Shown here: positions 44,726-54,144 of the stretch, in pieces | Layout: each line of letters opens with the position of its first letter | Numbering within the stretch: position 1 is the stretch's first letter | DNA from: Succinimonas sp045124755 | GTDB taxonomy: Bacteria; Pseudomonadota; Gammaproteobacteria; Enterobacterales; Succinivibrionaceae | Strand: one strand, 5' to 3' | Length of the DNA stretch: 64,000 nt | Assembly (NCBI RefSeq): GCF_045124755.1 | Contig: NZ_JBGVMK010000096.1 | Translations under genes and position numbers: made by a program | The notes under the pieces: model-generated | What the model was told of the DNA's origin: nothing | Databases searched by the model: none | What the model saw: only the letters and a program-made list of their open reading frames with translations

Positions 44726-45473
44726 GCAAGAAGAAAGCGTACCGAGCCACTGTCTCACCGCATGCATAAACAGGAAAACAGCAAATACTTAAACCCGGAG
44801 CCGCTGTCAGGTCAAAGCCAGCCCCTCCTTCTTCAGCATTTCCTTGTATTCCGCGTACTCGTTTTCAGGAATGCCGACAACGGCCATCGCCCGCTCCCAG
44901 GTACACCCCAATTCTTTTCTGGCATTCTTAACGCTTCCAAGCCGAGCTATTTTGATACCTTCAATTTTGCCTTCCGCTTTGCCTTTAGCCTCGCCTATTT
45001 TGATCCCTTTAGCCTCGCCTATTTTGATCCCTTTAGCCTCGCCTATTTCAATCCCTTCATCTAACAAGGCTTGCCCCATGTTGCACATTTCGTCCATCCT
45101 CTTTCTGTCTCTAAGAGTACCTTGATGTGAATGCAAAAGCGGCAAGAAGAAAGCGTACAAAGCCTCTGTCTCACCGCATGCATGAACAGGAAAACAGCAA
45201 ATACTTAAACCCGGAGCCGCTGTCAGGTCAAAGCCACCCCCTCCTTCTTCAGCATTTCCTTGTATTCCGCGAACTCGTTTTCAGGAATGCCGACAACGGC
45301 CATCGCCCGTTCCCAGGTACACCCCAATTCTTTTATGGCATTCTTAACGCTTCCAAGCCGAGCTATTTTGATCCCTTTAGCCTCGCCTATTTTGATCCCT
45401 TTAGCCTCGCCTATTTCAATCCCTTCATCTAACAAGGCTTGCCCCATGTTGCACATTTCGTCCATCCTCCCGG
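44726..45473. repeat. Tandem duplication of the nuclease gene's 3' end (unit about 413 bp)
   Basis: The segment from GCAAGAAGAAAGCGTAC through CCGCATGCAT, AGGTCAAAGCCA, and down to CGTCCATCCTC occurs twice, about 413 bases apart (copies begin near 44730 and 45143). Nested 24-base units (CCTTTAGCCTCGCCTATTTTGATC) encode GEAKGIKI. Copy 1 has one unit more than copy 2, plus a KAEGKIEG variant. This is a slippage-prone locus. Confidence 0.85.
44807..45101 (-). pseudogene. Truncated 3' copy of the Rpn-type nuclease gene
   Basis: It encodes the same C-terminus as the intact gene (MDEMCNMGQALLDEGIEIGE, then GEAKGIKI repeats and ERAMAVVGIPENEYAEYKEM) with small changes. No nuclease core precedes it, so it cannot be functional as a nuclease. 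The homology ends near 45101; the frame continues to 45160 with unrelated residues. Confidence 0.8.
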
Positions 45474-46383
45474 TATCTTCCTTTGTCATGCTGATGCCAA
45501 ATTCATTTTCCAAAATTTTCTTCCGTTCATCAACTGTTTTTTGCCGTGAAAAAAGGTTTCCCAGCATTTTTATGACCGGAGTTGGACTATCCAGCTGATT
45601 ATTGGCAACATAGATAAAAATAATCTCCATCAAATCGTGCTGATTCTCCTCTAGCAATGTCTTCATCAGATCATCACTCTCATCGACATATGTCTCATCG
45701 TTCTTGAGCACTTCTTTGAGCGCCTGACACGGATGAAATCGGTATCTGAAAATGCGGTTGCTCGTTTCATTTTTAGGATTGGGACATATCCAGATGGAAT
45801 AGACCTTGCGCATTTTGCTGTAGTCAAAATCCTTGATCATGCGCTGCTGCCTTCCAATCATCCGGCAGATATAAAAAATAGCCCTGTTTATCAGGGGGTA
45901 GTCCGGGCTGGTATCCTGCTGGACTTCCAAATTGAACATCAAAACAATTTTTTCCGGCTCATCAGAAGAGGCCGCATCCTCTTTGCCTGAAGCCGCAGCA
46001 TCCTGATGTCCCTTTGCCTTCTTGCGGCGCCGCCTGTTATTCTCGGTTAGGGGCACCTGAGCTTCAAACAGGAGATCAAAGTTTCTCTTCCCCTCGAGAA
46101 TGGTGTTATCTTCAGGATTGAGCCCGGTAATGCTTTCTGCGCCATTGCTGTCATCATCCGGAGTATCCCAGTCCACGGAATACTTGTCAACGCTTACCCC
46201 GTCCAGAAGACACTTGTCCCTGATGAAGTTCCTGTCAAATTCCTGAAATTCCGAAACGCATTCTTTCAGAATGTTTGCCAGAATATCCTTGTTGCTGAGC
46301 AGCAGTTTGGCTGCTTTGTCATAACTCGCCGTTTTTTTGGCAGCTGAGAGATTCCTGGCAATGTCCGTACTTACCTGTGTCAT
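45223..46383 (-). CDS. Rpn-type PD-(D/E)XK nuclease family protein
   Basis: 386 residues of the Rpn / PD-(D/E)XK 'transposase family' type. The core is visible as RNFDLLFEAQVPL, then VLMFNLEVQQD (E-x-Q in place of E-x-K), with YPLINRAIFYICRMIG following. An Arg/Lys-rich insert (NNRRRRKKAK) and an acidic low-complexity region split the core. The C-terminus contains GEAKGIKI repeats typical of the family. Rpn proteins promote RecA-independent recombination; this family often has alleles in many copies. A dyad lies upstream and a duplicated 3' end downstream. Confidence 0.8.
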   Translation of the reverse strand: MTQVSTDIARNLSAAKKTASYDKAAKLLLSNKDILANILKECVSEFQEFDRNFIRDKCLLDGVSVDKYSVDWDTPDDDSNGAESITGLNPEDNTILEGKRNFDLLFEAQVPLTENNRRRRKKAKGHQDAAASGKEDAASSDEPEKIVLMFNLEVQQDTSPDYPLINRAIFYICRMIGRQQRMIKDFDYSKMRKVYSIWICPNPKNETSNRIFRYRFHPCQALKEVLKNDETYVDESDDLMKTLLEENQHDLMEIIFIYVANNQLDSPTPVIKMLGNLFSRQKTVDERKKILENEFGISMTKEDTGRMDEMCNMGQALLDEGIEIGEAKGIKIGEAKGIKIARLGSVKNAIKELGCTWERAMAVVGIPENEFAEYKEMLKKEGVALT

Positions 46384-46424
46384 GAAAATACCTCAATTCA
46401 ATGACTGTTAGTGAAAACAACCGC

Positions 46425-46451
46425 CAAAGTATAGATTATCAATATACTTTG
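46425..46451. promoter_or_regulatory. Perfect 9-bp dyad upstream of the Rpn-type nuclease gene
   Basis: CAAAGTATA (46425-46433) and TATACTTTG (46443-46451) flank a 9-base spacer, 42-68 bases before the nuclease start. It overlaps where a promoter would be and is a plausible operator. It is too AT-rich with no T-run to be a terminator. Confidence 0.5.
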
Positions 46452-46924
46452 TCAACGAATTTCGTTTGGGTAACCCCGATTTTTTATGAAATGGCTGATT
46501 TTGGGAATCGATGTGACTAAAAAACAACAAAAATGAAGATTCTCGCAAAATGACATGCTGAAATATCAGCATGAAAAATAATTAAGATAACAGTGATGTA
46601 TTTGCATTATGTCCTTTTCGGAGATGTTTCTTGATGCGTCATCCCCTGATAATGCCCCCGGCTTCATGAAGCCTGTGCCGCGCCTGAGATCCATCGCGAA
46701 ACAGTCTGTTTATGAGTGACATGTGTCAAAATTCCTGTTTAATTAAGGCGTTTCACCGCAATATAAAAGTAAAATTACGGGGATCAGGTTTTTTTTGTCC
46801 GCTGGGCTTCGGATACTCTCCGGAACCAGGCGGAGGTCTTTTTTATCCTTTTTACGGCGGCAGGCGGCTTTCCGGACAGCCGGTTTCCTGCCGGGAATTT
46901 TCACAACGTTTTTACGGTAATCCT
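46452..46924. other. Non-coding region upstream of the formate dehydrogenase pair
   Basis: AT-rich at the left, becoming GC-rich. An open frame continuous with the following gene extends back to 46712 but its translation is not family-like, so I treat this as untranslated leader or promoter region. No gene recognised. Confidence 0.35.
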
Positions 46925-48760
46925 ATGGAACAGAAACATGAGCTGAAGAACACTCAGCGCAGCAAACTGATAACCAGTTTTCTGTCCACCTTCCAGAAAA
47001 GAGTGGTGGCCAATCCTCCGGGGGTCTGCTGCATCTCAACTCACATCGCTTATCTCCGTACCGCCCGCAGCCAGACCTGCGGCAAGTGCGTGCCCTGCGC
47101 CAAGGGCCTGGAGCAGCTGGAGAACATGCTTCAGAAGGTGCTGGACGGCAGCGCGGACATGGATATGTACGTGGATATGCTGTGGCTGGCTCAGACCATC
47201 AAGGAGACAGCTGACTGCGCCATCGGCTATGAAGCTGCCTACATGGTGCTGGCCAATATCAAGAACTTCAAGGACGAGTACCTTTACCACATCAATCACC
47301 ATCGCTGCCAGTCCAGCGTCTCGGTAAAGGTGCCCTGCATGTATAACTGTCCGGCCAATGTTAATATTCCGGGCTATATCGCTCTTATCAAGGACGGCCG
47401 ATACTCTGATGCCATTAATCTCATAAGAGAGGACAATCCATTCCCCACCGCCTGCGCCTTTGTGTGCGAGCGTCCCTGCGAATCCCAGTGCCGGAGAACT
47501 CTCATTGATGCGGAAATCAATATCAGAGGCCTCAAGAAGTTCGCCGTGGATCAGATTCATGCCGACAGGATTCCCCCGGCCCCCCGCATGGTGGATACCG
47601 GCAAGAAAATCGCCGTGGTGGGAGGCGGCCCCTCCGGCCTGACCTGCGCCTACTTCCTGTCCCGGATGGGGCACTCCGTAGTGGTTTACGAGGCGAAGGA
47701 AAAGCTGGGCGGCATGCTGCGCTACGGCATTCCGGGGTACCGGCTGCCCAAGGATCGTCTGGATGAAGACATTAAGGCCATTCTGGCGGTAGGCGGCATC
47801 GAGGTCAGGCTTAATGTCAGGATCGGCGCCGATGTCACCACTGAGGAGCTGGAAAAAGAATATGACGCGGTTTATATCGCCATCGGAGCGCAGAAGGGCC
47901 GGGTAATTCCCATTAAGAACTATGACAACCCCAATGTGGCTTCCGCGGTGGAGATGCTGGATCGCATCGGTCATGGGGACATTCCGGACTTTACCGGCAA
48001 GAACGTGGTGGTTATCGGCGGCGGCAATGTGGCCATGGACTGCGCCCGTTCCGCGGTGCGCTGCGGCGCGGCCTCGGTAACTCTTGCCGTAAGAGAACCG
48101 CAGGTGGACATGACCGCGCTGCCTTCGGAAATCCAGGGGGCCATCGAAGAGGGGGTGGAGCTTATGACCATGTACGCGCCCTCCGAGATCCGGGTGGACG
48201 AGAACGGAAATATAAAGAGTCTTATTACGAAGCCCCAGATCACCAGCTACTATGACAGCAATACCGGCATGCCCATGGTAAGAGACGCTGACAAGGAGGA
48301 GTATGAGATCCCCTGCGACGTGATCTTCATGGCCATCGGGCAGTCCATTGTGTCTGACGGCTTCTCCGCCTATGAAAAGAATACCCGGGGCTGCTTTATC
48401 ACCGATGCCACCACGGCCATGAAGGATCATCCGGGGGTGTTTGTCGGGGGAGACTGCGTCAGCGGTCCCGCCACTGCCATTCTGGCCATCGGGGCCGGAA
48501 AGGTAGCGGCCCTGAACATCGATTCTTATCTGGGCTACAACCACCATTACCGGATGAATATCGAAATTCCGGAAAGCCGCGGCAACATGAGGCATCATAT
48601 GGGAAGAGTAAACCTTACAGAAATGTCCGCCCGGGAAAGAAAGAAGAGCTTCTGCCCGGTGGAGAACAGCATGACCCATGAGGAGGCCATGCAGGAGTGC
48701 GGGAAATGCCTCCGCTGCGATGTGTTCGGGAGCGGCACCATGAAGGGAGGTCTTTTATAA
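46925..48760 (+). CDS. NAD(P)-linked flavin/Fe-S oxidoreductase subunit of formate dehydrogenase (GltD-like)
   Basis: 611 residues from ATG 46925; an upstream frame from 46712 gives 71 residues unlike the family. Domain order: a NuoF-like [4Fe-4S] segment (CGKCVPC near 52-58, plus a fourth Cys near 100), a Fer4_20-type segment with CERPCESQC, an FAD Rossmann motif (VVGGGPSGLTCAY), and an NAD(P) motif (VVIGGGNVAMDCA), as in glutamate synthase small subunit. CGKCLRC sits near the C-terminus. It probably passes electrons between NAD(P) and the Mo subunit. The stop overlaps the next start (TAATG). Confidence 0.9.
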   Translation: MEQKHELKNTQRSKLITSFLSTFQKRVVANPPGVCCISTHIAYLRTARSQTCGKCVPCAKGLEQLENMLQKVLDGSADMDMYVDMLWLAQTIKETADCAIGYEAAYMVLANIKNFKDEYLYHINHHRCQSSVSVKVPCMYNCPANVNIPGYIALIKDGRYSDAINLIREDNPFPTACAFVCERPCESQCRRTLIDAEINIRGLKKFAVDQIHADRIPPAPRMVDTGKKIAVVGGGPSGLTCAYFLSRMGHSVVVYEAKEKLGGMLRYGIPGYRLPKDRLDEDIKAILAVGGIEVRLNVRIGADVTTEELEKEYDAVYIAIGAQKGRVIPIKNYDNPNVASAVEMLDRIGHGDIPDFTGKNVVVIGGGNVAMDCARSAVRCGAASVTLAVREPQVDMTALPSEIQGAIEEGVELMTMYAPSEIRVDENGNIKSLITKPQITSYYDSNTGMPMVRDADKEEYEIPCDVIFMAIGQSIVSDGFSAYEKNTRGCFITDATTAMKDHPGVFVGGDCVSGPATAILAIGAGKVAALNIDSYLGYNHHYRMNIEIPESRGNMRHHMGRVNLTEMSARERKKSFCPVENSMTHEEAMQECGKCLRCDVFGSGTMKGGLL

Positions 48761-51465
48761 TGAGTGATAAAATCCGCATCGTTATAGACGGCCGGGAGTT
48801 TCAGGCCGCAAAGGGGCAGACCATTCTGGAGGTGGCCCGGAATAATGGCATTTACATTCCTACCCTGTGTCATCTTAAAAACGTCAACGAAATCGGCGCC
48901 TGCCGCATGTGCGTGGTGGAGGTTGACGGCTCGGACAATCTGGTGCCGGCCTGCAATACCCGGATCTGGGACGGCATGTCGGTGCTTACCGCCACTGACA
49001 AGGTCAAGCTGGCCCGGCAGATGGTGCTCCAGCTCATGCTGGCCCATCATGATGTGCGCTGCTTAAGCTGCAGCAAAACCGGCGACTGCGAGCTTCAGAA
49101 GCTGGCTCAGGAGTTCGAGCTCCCGCTGGAAAACCCTTATACGACCAATGAGGCGCAGAAGCTGCCGAACAAGACGGAGCATCCTTTTCTGTCGTACTAC
49201 CCGGATCTCTGCATCGGCTGTCAGCGCTGCGTCAGCATGTGCAGCCGCATGGTGGGGAACGGGGTGCTCAACGCCTCCAAAATCGGCACCAGAACCTTTA
49301 TCGAGGCTCCCTTCGGCAAGGACTGGAAGGATACCGCCTGCGAGCTCTGCGGCAACTGCGCCGCGGCCTGTCCCACCGGAGCTCTGGTGGCCAAGAATAT
49401 GCGGAAGTATCAGACCAGCAAGGTAAACAAGGTGCTGACCACCTGTCCGCACTGCGCCACCGGCTGTCAGTTCTATCTTCTGGTGAAGGACAACACCATT
49501 CTGGACGTCATGCCGGCCAACGGCCCCTCCAATAAGGGACTTCTGTGCGTCAAGGGCCGGTTCGGATCCTTTAATTTCGTGCACTCTCCGGAGCGTCTCC
49601 GCTATCCTCTGATAAAGAATCATGATACCGGAGAATTTGAAAGAGCCACCTGGGACGAGGCTCTGGATCTTATCGCCAAAAAGTTCACTGAAATCAAAAC
49701 GGTTTACGGGCCGGATGCTTTGGCGGGCTTTGCCTGTTCCCGTTCTCCCAATGAAGACTGCTATATGCTTCAGAAGATGGTGCGCTGCGCCTTCGGCACC
49801 AACAACGTGGACAACTGCGCCCGGGTATGTCACTCCGCATCGGTGGCCGGCCTTGCCATGACTCTGGGTTCCGGAGCCATGACCAACCCCATCTCCGACA
49901 TTACCACGGACGTGGACGTGATCCTGCTGGTGGGATCCAACCCCGAAGAGGCCCATCCGGTAATCGGCATGCAGATCCGCCAGGCGGTGATGAGGGGAAC
50001 GCGCCTCATCGTAGTTGATCCCCGGAGAATCGCTCTTTCGGACAAGGCCGACCTGCACCTGATGCTGAAGCCCGGCACCAATGTGGCCTTTGTGAACGGC
50101 ATGATCAACATCATCATTTCCGAGGGACTGGAGGATAAGGAGTTTATCAAAACCAGAACCGAGGGCTATGAGGAGCTTAAGGAGATCGTGAAGGATTACA
50201 CCCCGGAGAAGGTGGCTGAGATCTGCCATATCGATGCCGATCATCTCCGGGAAGCCGCCCGCATGTATGCCACAGCGAAAAAGGCTCCCATTATCTACTG
50301 TCTGGGCGTTACCGAGCACTCCACCGGCACCGAGGGGGTAATGTCCCTTTCCAATCTGGCCATGATCTGCGGCAAATTAGGCAGAAGCGGCTGCGGCGTG
50401 AACCCGCTCCGGGGCCAGAACAATGTGCAGGGAGCCTGCGATATGGGCGCTCTCCCCGGAGATCTCCCCGGCTATCAGAAGATCACCCGGGATGACGTGA
50501 TTGAGAAGTTTGAAAAGGCCTGGAAGGTCAAGCTCAGCAGAAAGCCCGGACTTCATGCCACGGATGTTTTCCCGGCCGCGGTCAGGAAGGAGGTCAGAGG
50601 CCTCTTTATCTTCGGCGAGGATCCGGTGATTACCGATCCCGATCAGGGACATGTGATCAAGGCTCTGGAAAGTCTGGACTTCCTGGTGGTCAGCGATCTT
50701 TTTATGACCAGAACCTGTCAGTATGCCGATGTGGTGCTTCCGGGCGTCAGCTATGCCGAAAAGGAGGGCACCTTCAGCAATACCGAGCGGCGGGTGCAGC
50801 GTGTCCGCAAGGCGGTTACCCTGGACGGGGAAATGCGGCCCGACACGGAGATCTTCATTGACCTCATGAACCGCATGGGTTATCCGCAGCCATTCCTCCG
50901 TCCCGATGAGATCATGGATGAAATCGCCAGTCTTACTCCCAGCTTCGCCGGCATCAGTCACCGGCGTCTGGATGCGGGGGAGACACTGCAGTGGCCTTGT
51001 ACCTCCAAGGATCACCCCGGAACTCCCATTCTGCACGTGGGCAAATTCACCCGCGGCATCGGCTGGTTCTATCCGGCCCGCTACTGCGAGAGCCGGGAGC
51101 TTCCGGATGCGGAGTATCCGTTTATCATGATGACCGGCCGCATTCTCTACCATTACAACACCATGGCGATGACGGGGAAAACCAAGGGCTTGGTGGAGAA
51201 GGAAGGGCACTCCTTTATTGAGATCAATACCGAGGATGCCCGGAGACTGGGCATTGCCGATCGGGAGCAGGTGAAGCTGACGTCCCGGAGAGGTACCATT
51301 GAGTCTCAGGCCCGGGTCAGCGACAAGGTATCTCCGGGAGAAACCTGGATGCCGTTCCATTTCCCGGACGGGCTCGCTAATATTCTGACCAACGCCGCTC
51401 TGGACAAGTATGCCCGGATACCGGAATACAAGGTCTGCGCTATCAGGATAGAGAAGCTGCCGTAA
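48760..51465 (+). CDS. fdhF: Formate dehydrogenase, molybdopterin bis-MGD catalytic subunit (Cys type)
   Basis: 901 residues from ATG 48760, supported by GGGAGG 9 bases upstream. N-terminal NuoG-like [2Fe-2S] (Cys37, 48, 51, 65), then His/Cys-ligated [4Fe-4S] (Cys101, 104, 110), a double [4Fe-4S] ferredoxin (CIGCQRC and CELCGNC), the cofactor-proximal cluster (Cys229, 232, 236) and the bis-MGD domain. The catalytic motif DNCARVCHSAS has Cys357 where some relatives have selenocysteine. Such enzymes oxidise formate or reduce CO2, here coupled to NAD(P) by the upstream flavoprotein. Assignment as formate dehydrogenase is from overall similarity. The preceding Mo gene block supports it. Confidence 0.93.
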   Translation: MSDKIRIVIDGREFQAAKGQTILEVARNNGIYIPTLCHLKNVNEIGACRMCVVEVDGSDNLVPACNTRIWDGMSVLTATDKVKLARQMVLQLMLAHHDVRCLSCSKTGDCELQKLAQEFELPLENPYTTNEAQKLPNKTEHPFLSYYPDLCIGCQRCVSMCSRMVGNGVLNASKIGTRTFIEAPFGKDWKDTACELCGNCAAACPTGALVAKNMRKYQTSKVNKVLTTCPHCATGCQFYLLVKDNTILDVMPANGPSNKGLLCVKGRFGSFNFVHSPERLRYPLIKNHDTGEFERATWDEALDLIAKKFTEIKTVYGPDALAGFACSRSPNEDCYMLQKMVRCAFGTNNVDNCARVCHSASVAGLAMTLGSGAMTNPISDITTDVDVILLVGSNPEEAHPVIGMQIRQAVMRGTRLIVVDPRRIALSDKADLHLMLKPGTNVAFVNGMINIIISEGLEDKEFIKTRTEGYEELKEIVKDYTPEKVAEICHIDADHLREAARMYATAKKAPIIYCLGVTEHSTGTEGVMSLSNLAMICGKLGRSGCGVNPLRGQNNVQGACDMGALPGDLPGYQKITRDDVIEKFEKAWKVKLSRKPGLHATDVFPAAVRKEVRGLFIFGEDPVITDPDQGHVIKALESLDFLVVSDLFMTRTCQYADVVLPGVSYAEKEGTFSNTERRVQRVRKAVTLDGEMRPDTEIFIDLMNRMGYPQPFLRPDEIMDEIASLTPSFAGISHRRLDAGETLQWPCTSKDHPGTPILHVGKFTRGIGWFYPARYCESRELPDAEYPFIMMTGRILYHYNTMAMTGKTKGLVEKEGHSFIEINTEDARRLGIADREQVKLTSRRGTIESQARVSDKVSPGETWMPFHFPDGLANILTNAALDKYARIPEYKVCAIRIEKLP

Positions 51466-51500
51466 GGGGCGAAACTAGCCGGAGAGGTCTTAAAAATGAG

Positions 51501-51533
51501 AAATACGGGTTCGTCAGGATCCGTATTTTTTTT
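51501..51533 (+). terminator. Intrinsic terminator of the formate dehydrogenase operon
   Basis: AAATACGG (51501-51508) pairs perfectly with CCGTATTT around a 12-base loop, followed by a run of T. It lies 36 bases beyond the fdhF stop. Confidence 0.85.
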
Positions 51534-51856
51534 GCAAGCCCGGACTTGGCGCTGGCAAAAAAGACCAAAGAAACGGCGGGAGAAATGGTTCAACGGAAGG
51601 AAAGGGAGTCCGGGAATGCGCATGACAGATAAAGAAGCAGCAGGTGATTTCGGTGTCGGTACTGATGAGAAGGGGGAGAGGAAAAACGGACAGGAAAACC
51701 CGCCGCTCAAAAAACTCCGGAGGAAGCTTTCCGATCTTGAAAAGCTTATGAAGAGAATGACAGACTGTCGGGAGACAGCTCGTCATTTGCCTTTTACGGT
51801 CACTTGCCGGCTATCATGCGCGGGGCTTTCGCATACCGTTAACGTCTCCGGAAAGA
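51534..51856. other. Convergent intergenic region after the fdhF terminator
   Basis: A plus-strand frame (51496-51933) runs through the terminator and into the antisense of the next gene, so I do not accept it. A shorter start at 51616 (MRMTDKEAAGDFG) with an upstream GGGA run is possible but unconvincing. Confidence 0.3.
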
Positions 51857-54076
51857 TCACTTCTTCATTTTGCTCTTCAAAAGCTTTTTGTTCTTATACA
51901 TATTGCTGTCGGCGCGTTCCACCACCGCTTTAATGCTTTTATCGGTTTTCGGATCAAAGCATGAATAGCCGAAGGCGATGGTGTTGTCTCCGCTTTCCGC
52001 GCGGTGATTCATCTGATTTGCGAAGGCTGTGAAGAGTTCTTCCCGGTGTTCAAAATCAAGGCGCTCCAGTATCGCCACAAATTCATCCCCGCCGATGCGA
52101 AAAACCGGACTGTGACTGAAGGTCTGGCAGATAATGTGAGTGGCTTTCTTGATATAAGTATCGCCGGCATTATGACCCTGAGTATCGTTAACGATCTTGA
52201 GATTGTTCAGGTCAAATAATACTGCGGCAAACGCAGACACTTCCTTGCTGGCAATCCGGTTATCTATCTCCTGGCAGGCTTCGTTATAAGCATTCTTGCT
52301 TTTTACTCCGGTAAGAGGATCCCGGTAGGCGATTCTGGTAACCGATATCAGCTTCTGCTGCTGTTCGTTGATCTTGCGTTCGGCGCGCAGCTTTTTAATC
52401 AGCAGGAACTGGATTACTGAAAATATGGAAACAATGAGGATAATCACGGCGATCCAGTGGTTTTTCAGCACTTCCATTACCGATACCTTGTGGTTGTGAT
52501 ACGCATAACTGGCTACGGCATACTGCATATCATCAGCGGATACCAGATGAACCAATTTGCTGAGCACGGCATAAAGCTCCGGGGCATCTCTTCTTACGGC
52601 AAAGGACATGCCCATGGTTTCGCCTGTATGCATATGCACGAGGCCGTAGTTATCGGTCATTTCCTCGAATTGATTCAGCCGGTAACTGGGGATAATAAGG
52701 CTGTCTGCTTCGCCTTTCTTTACCGCCCGAAAGCATTCCTCCACCGGGGAGCAGGTTTTTATATTCCAGTTCGGAGCGTTGTCCTTGATAAAATTTTCAT
52801 AACTGGTGTTGCCGGCGTTGATGGCCACGGTAAGATTCATGTTCGGCATGCCGATGACCGGGGTGTCAGGCCTGACGAGAAGCGTCATCTCTGTGTTAAT
52901 AAGCGGGGCAATGGGAAACATCCCATGTTTTTCCCCGTCATCAGAGCTGATATTAATGGGAAATATGCTGTCCACTTCACCGCGTTTCAGAGCCGCCAGA
53001 GCATCCTCCGTCGAGGCAAACGGCAAGGGTTCAAAGTTAATGCTGGCATTTTTAAGCCGTGTCGAGGCTGCTTCCAGATAGTCCTTCAGGGCTCCGGTAA
53101 GTTCTCCGGTCTTCTTGTCCCGGGCGCAGAAGGGCAGGAAATTATCCACATACCCGATGGTGATGGTGTCGTGTTTGGCGAGCCAGGCTTCAAGATCCGG
53201 GGAGACATAGGCGTTTGTTTTGGTAAGGAGCAGGTACTCCTCAGTCAGCCGGTGGTTATAGAGGGGATCCTCGTCATGAATGGCGAACATGGCTTTGTTC
53301 AGTTCATTCAGAATATCGGGGCGTTTTTTGTTAACGGCAAAAAAGAAATCCGAGGAGCCGATCTTGCTGACGGGCTCAATTTGATACCGGGCGCCGTAGC
53401 CGTCCAGCGCAACCAGAGCGTCCAGATCGCCCTGTTTCAGTCTGTCTACGGCTTCGTCTCCGGTATTGGTGATATATTCGATATCTATGTCAAGCCCGTT
53501 TCTTGCGGCCCAGTCCCGCAGCATCCCGGACTGGATGCTGTTCTTGTTGACTCCGACATGCTTGCCGTTATAGGTGCTCAGATCTTCAGGGCTGACGGAG
53601 TCGTTTTCCGGAATCACAAAGGAGTAATACGATTCAGTTCCCATGGGGAGATTGCTGAACAGCATATGTTCTTCGCGTTCCTTGACATAGGAGACATCGC
53701 TCAGAAGATCGATTTCCCCGTTCATCAGCATCTGAAACAGATTGGGCCAGCTGCCTTCCACATATTCATAGACCCAGCCGGTGTGGGCGGCGATGCGCTG
53801 CTGGTATTCGTAGGCAATGCCCCGGCGGCGCCCGAACTGATCCGTGTAGCAGTAGGCCGAATCATACCAGCCGACCCGCACGACCTTTGACTGATTTGCG
53901 CCGGCGCCATCATCGGCATGGACGCTGAGAGACAGCGGCATATTAGCCAGAAGAGCAATGAGCAGAAAGGCGGCAGTCCGGAGGATTCGCTGCTGAAATC
54001 CTGCCGCTGTCTTCATGAAGCGCGCCTTTAAAGAAAAGGCGGCCCTGATGTGTAATAGCGAGTGTATGATAGCCAT
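51857..54076 (-). CDS. Diguanylate cyclase with two extracellular solute-binding domains
   Basis: 739 residues. A signal/anchor segment (ILRTAAFLLIALLANMPLSLSVHA) precedes two tandem SBP_bac_3-type periplasmic domains (about 60-290 and 300-540). The first resembles amino-acid binding proteins with VVRVGWYDSAYC. One transmembrane helix (HWIAVIILIVSIFSVIQFLL) follows, then a GGDEF domain with intact RIGGDEF near 660-666 and LFDLNNLKIVNDTQGHNAGD. No RxxD inhibitory site is seen in the expected place. It likely senses a small solute and makes cyclic-di-GMP. The start is uncertain: ATG 54076 or ATG 54016. Confidence 0.9.
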   Translation of the reverse strand: MAIIHSLLHIRAAFSLKARFMKTAAGFQQRILRTAAFLLIALLANMPLSLSVHADDGAGANQSKVVRVGWYDSAYCYTDQFGRRRGIAYEYQQRIAAHTGWVYEYVEGSWPNLFQMLMNGEIDLLSDVSYVKEREEHMLFSNLPMGTESYYSFVIPENDSVSPEDLSTYNGKHVGVNKNSIQSGMLRDWAARNGLDIDIEYITNTGDEAVDRLKQGDLDALVALDGYGARYQIEPVSKIGSSDFFFAVNKKRPDILNELNKAMFAIHDEDPLYNHRLTEEYLLLTKTNAYVSPDLEAWLAKHDTITIGYVDNFLPFCARDKKTGELTGALKDYLEAASTRLKNASINFEPLPFASTEDALAALKRGEVDSIFPINISSDDGEKHGMFPIAPLINTEMTLLVRPDTPVIGMPNMNLTVAINAGNTSYENFIKDNAPNWNIKTCSPVEECFRAVKKGEADSLIIPSYRLNQFEEMTDNYGLVHMHTGETMGMSFAVRRDAPELYAVLSKLVHLVSADDMQYAVASYAYHNHKVSVMEVLKNHWIAVIILIVSIFSVIQFLLIKKLRAERKINEQQQKLISVTRIAYRDPLTGVKSKNAYNEACQEIDNRIASKEVSAFAAVLFDLNNLKIVNDTQGHNAGDTYIKKATHIICQTFSHSPVFRIGGDEFVAILERLDFEHREELFTAFANQMNHRAESGDNTIAFGYSCFDPKTDKSIKAVVERADSNMYKNKKLLKSKMKK

Positions 54077-54128
54077 TCTGCCTGTTCGTTAATGTTAAAG
54101 AAAGAAATCAGTAATAATCCGATGCGCG

Positions 54129-54144
54129 GTGAGTAATTACTCAC
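54129..54144. promoter_or_regulatory. Perfect 16-bp palindrome upstream of the diguanylate cyclase
   Basis: GTGAGTAATTACTCAC, 53 bases before the cyclase start codon. The length and position suit a dimeric repressor or activator. The core TGAGTAATTACTCA is AT-rich. I cannot name the regulator. Confidence 0.55.

Noticed and set aside
46712..46924. 71-residue N-terminal extension of the flavin/Fe-S subunit
   Set aside because: The extra residues are unlike the family, while ATG 46925 gives an N-terminus compatible with the NuoF-like segment. The ribosome-binding site is weak in both cases, so this is a judgement.
47036..48679. 547-codon minus-strand frame over the flavin/Fe-S subunit
   Set aside because: Antisense shadow with His-rich low-quality translation. 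The plus-strand protein has intact FAD, NAD(P) and Cys motifs.
51496..51933. 145-codon frame after fdhF
   Set aside because: It begins inside the terminator hairpin and ends antisense to the diguanylate cyclase. The translation has no features of a protein family.
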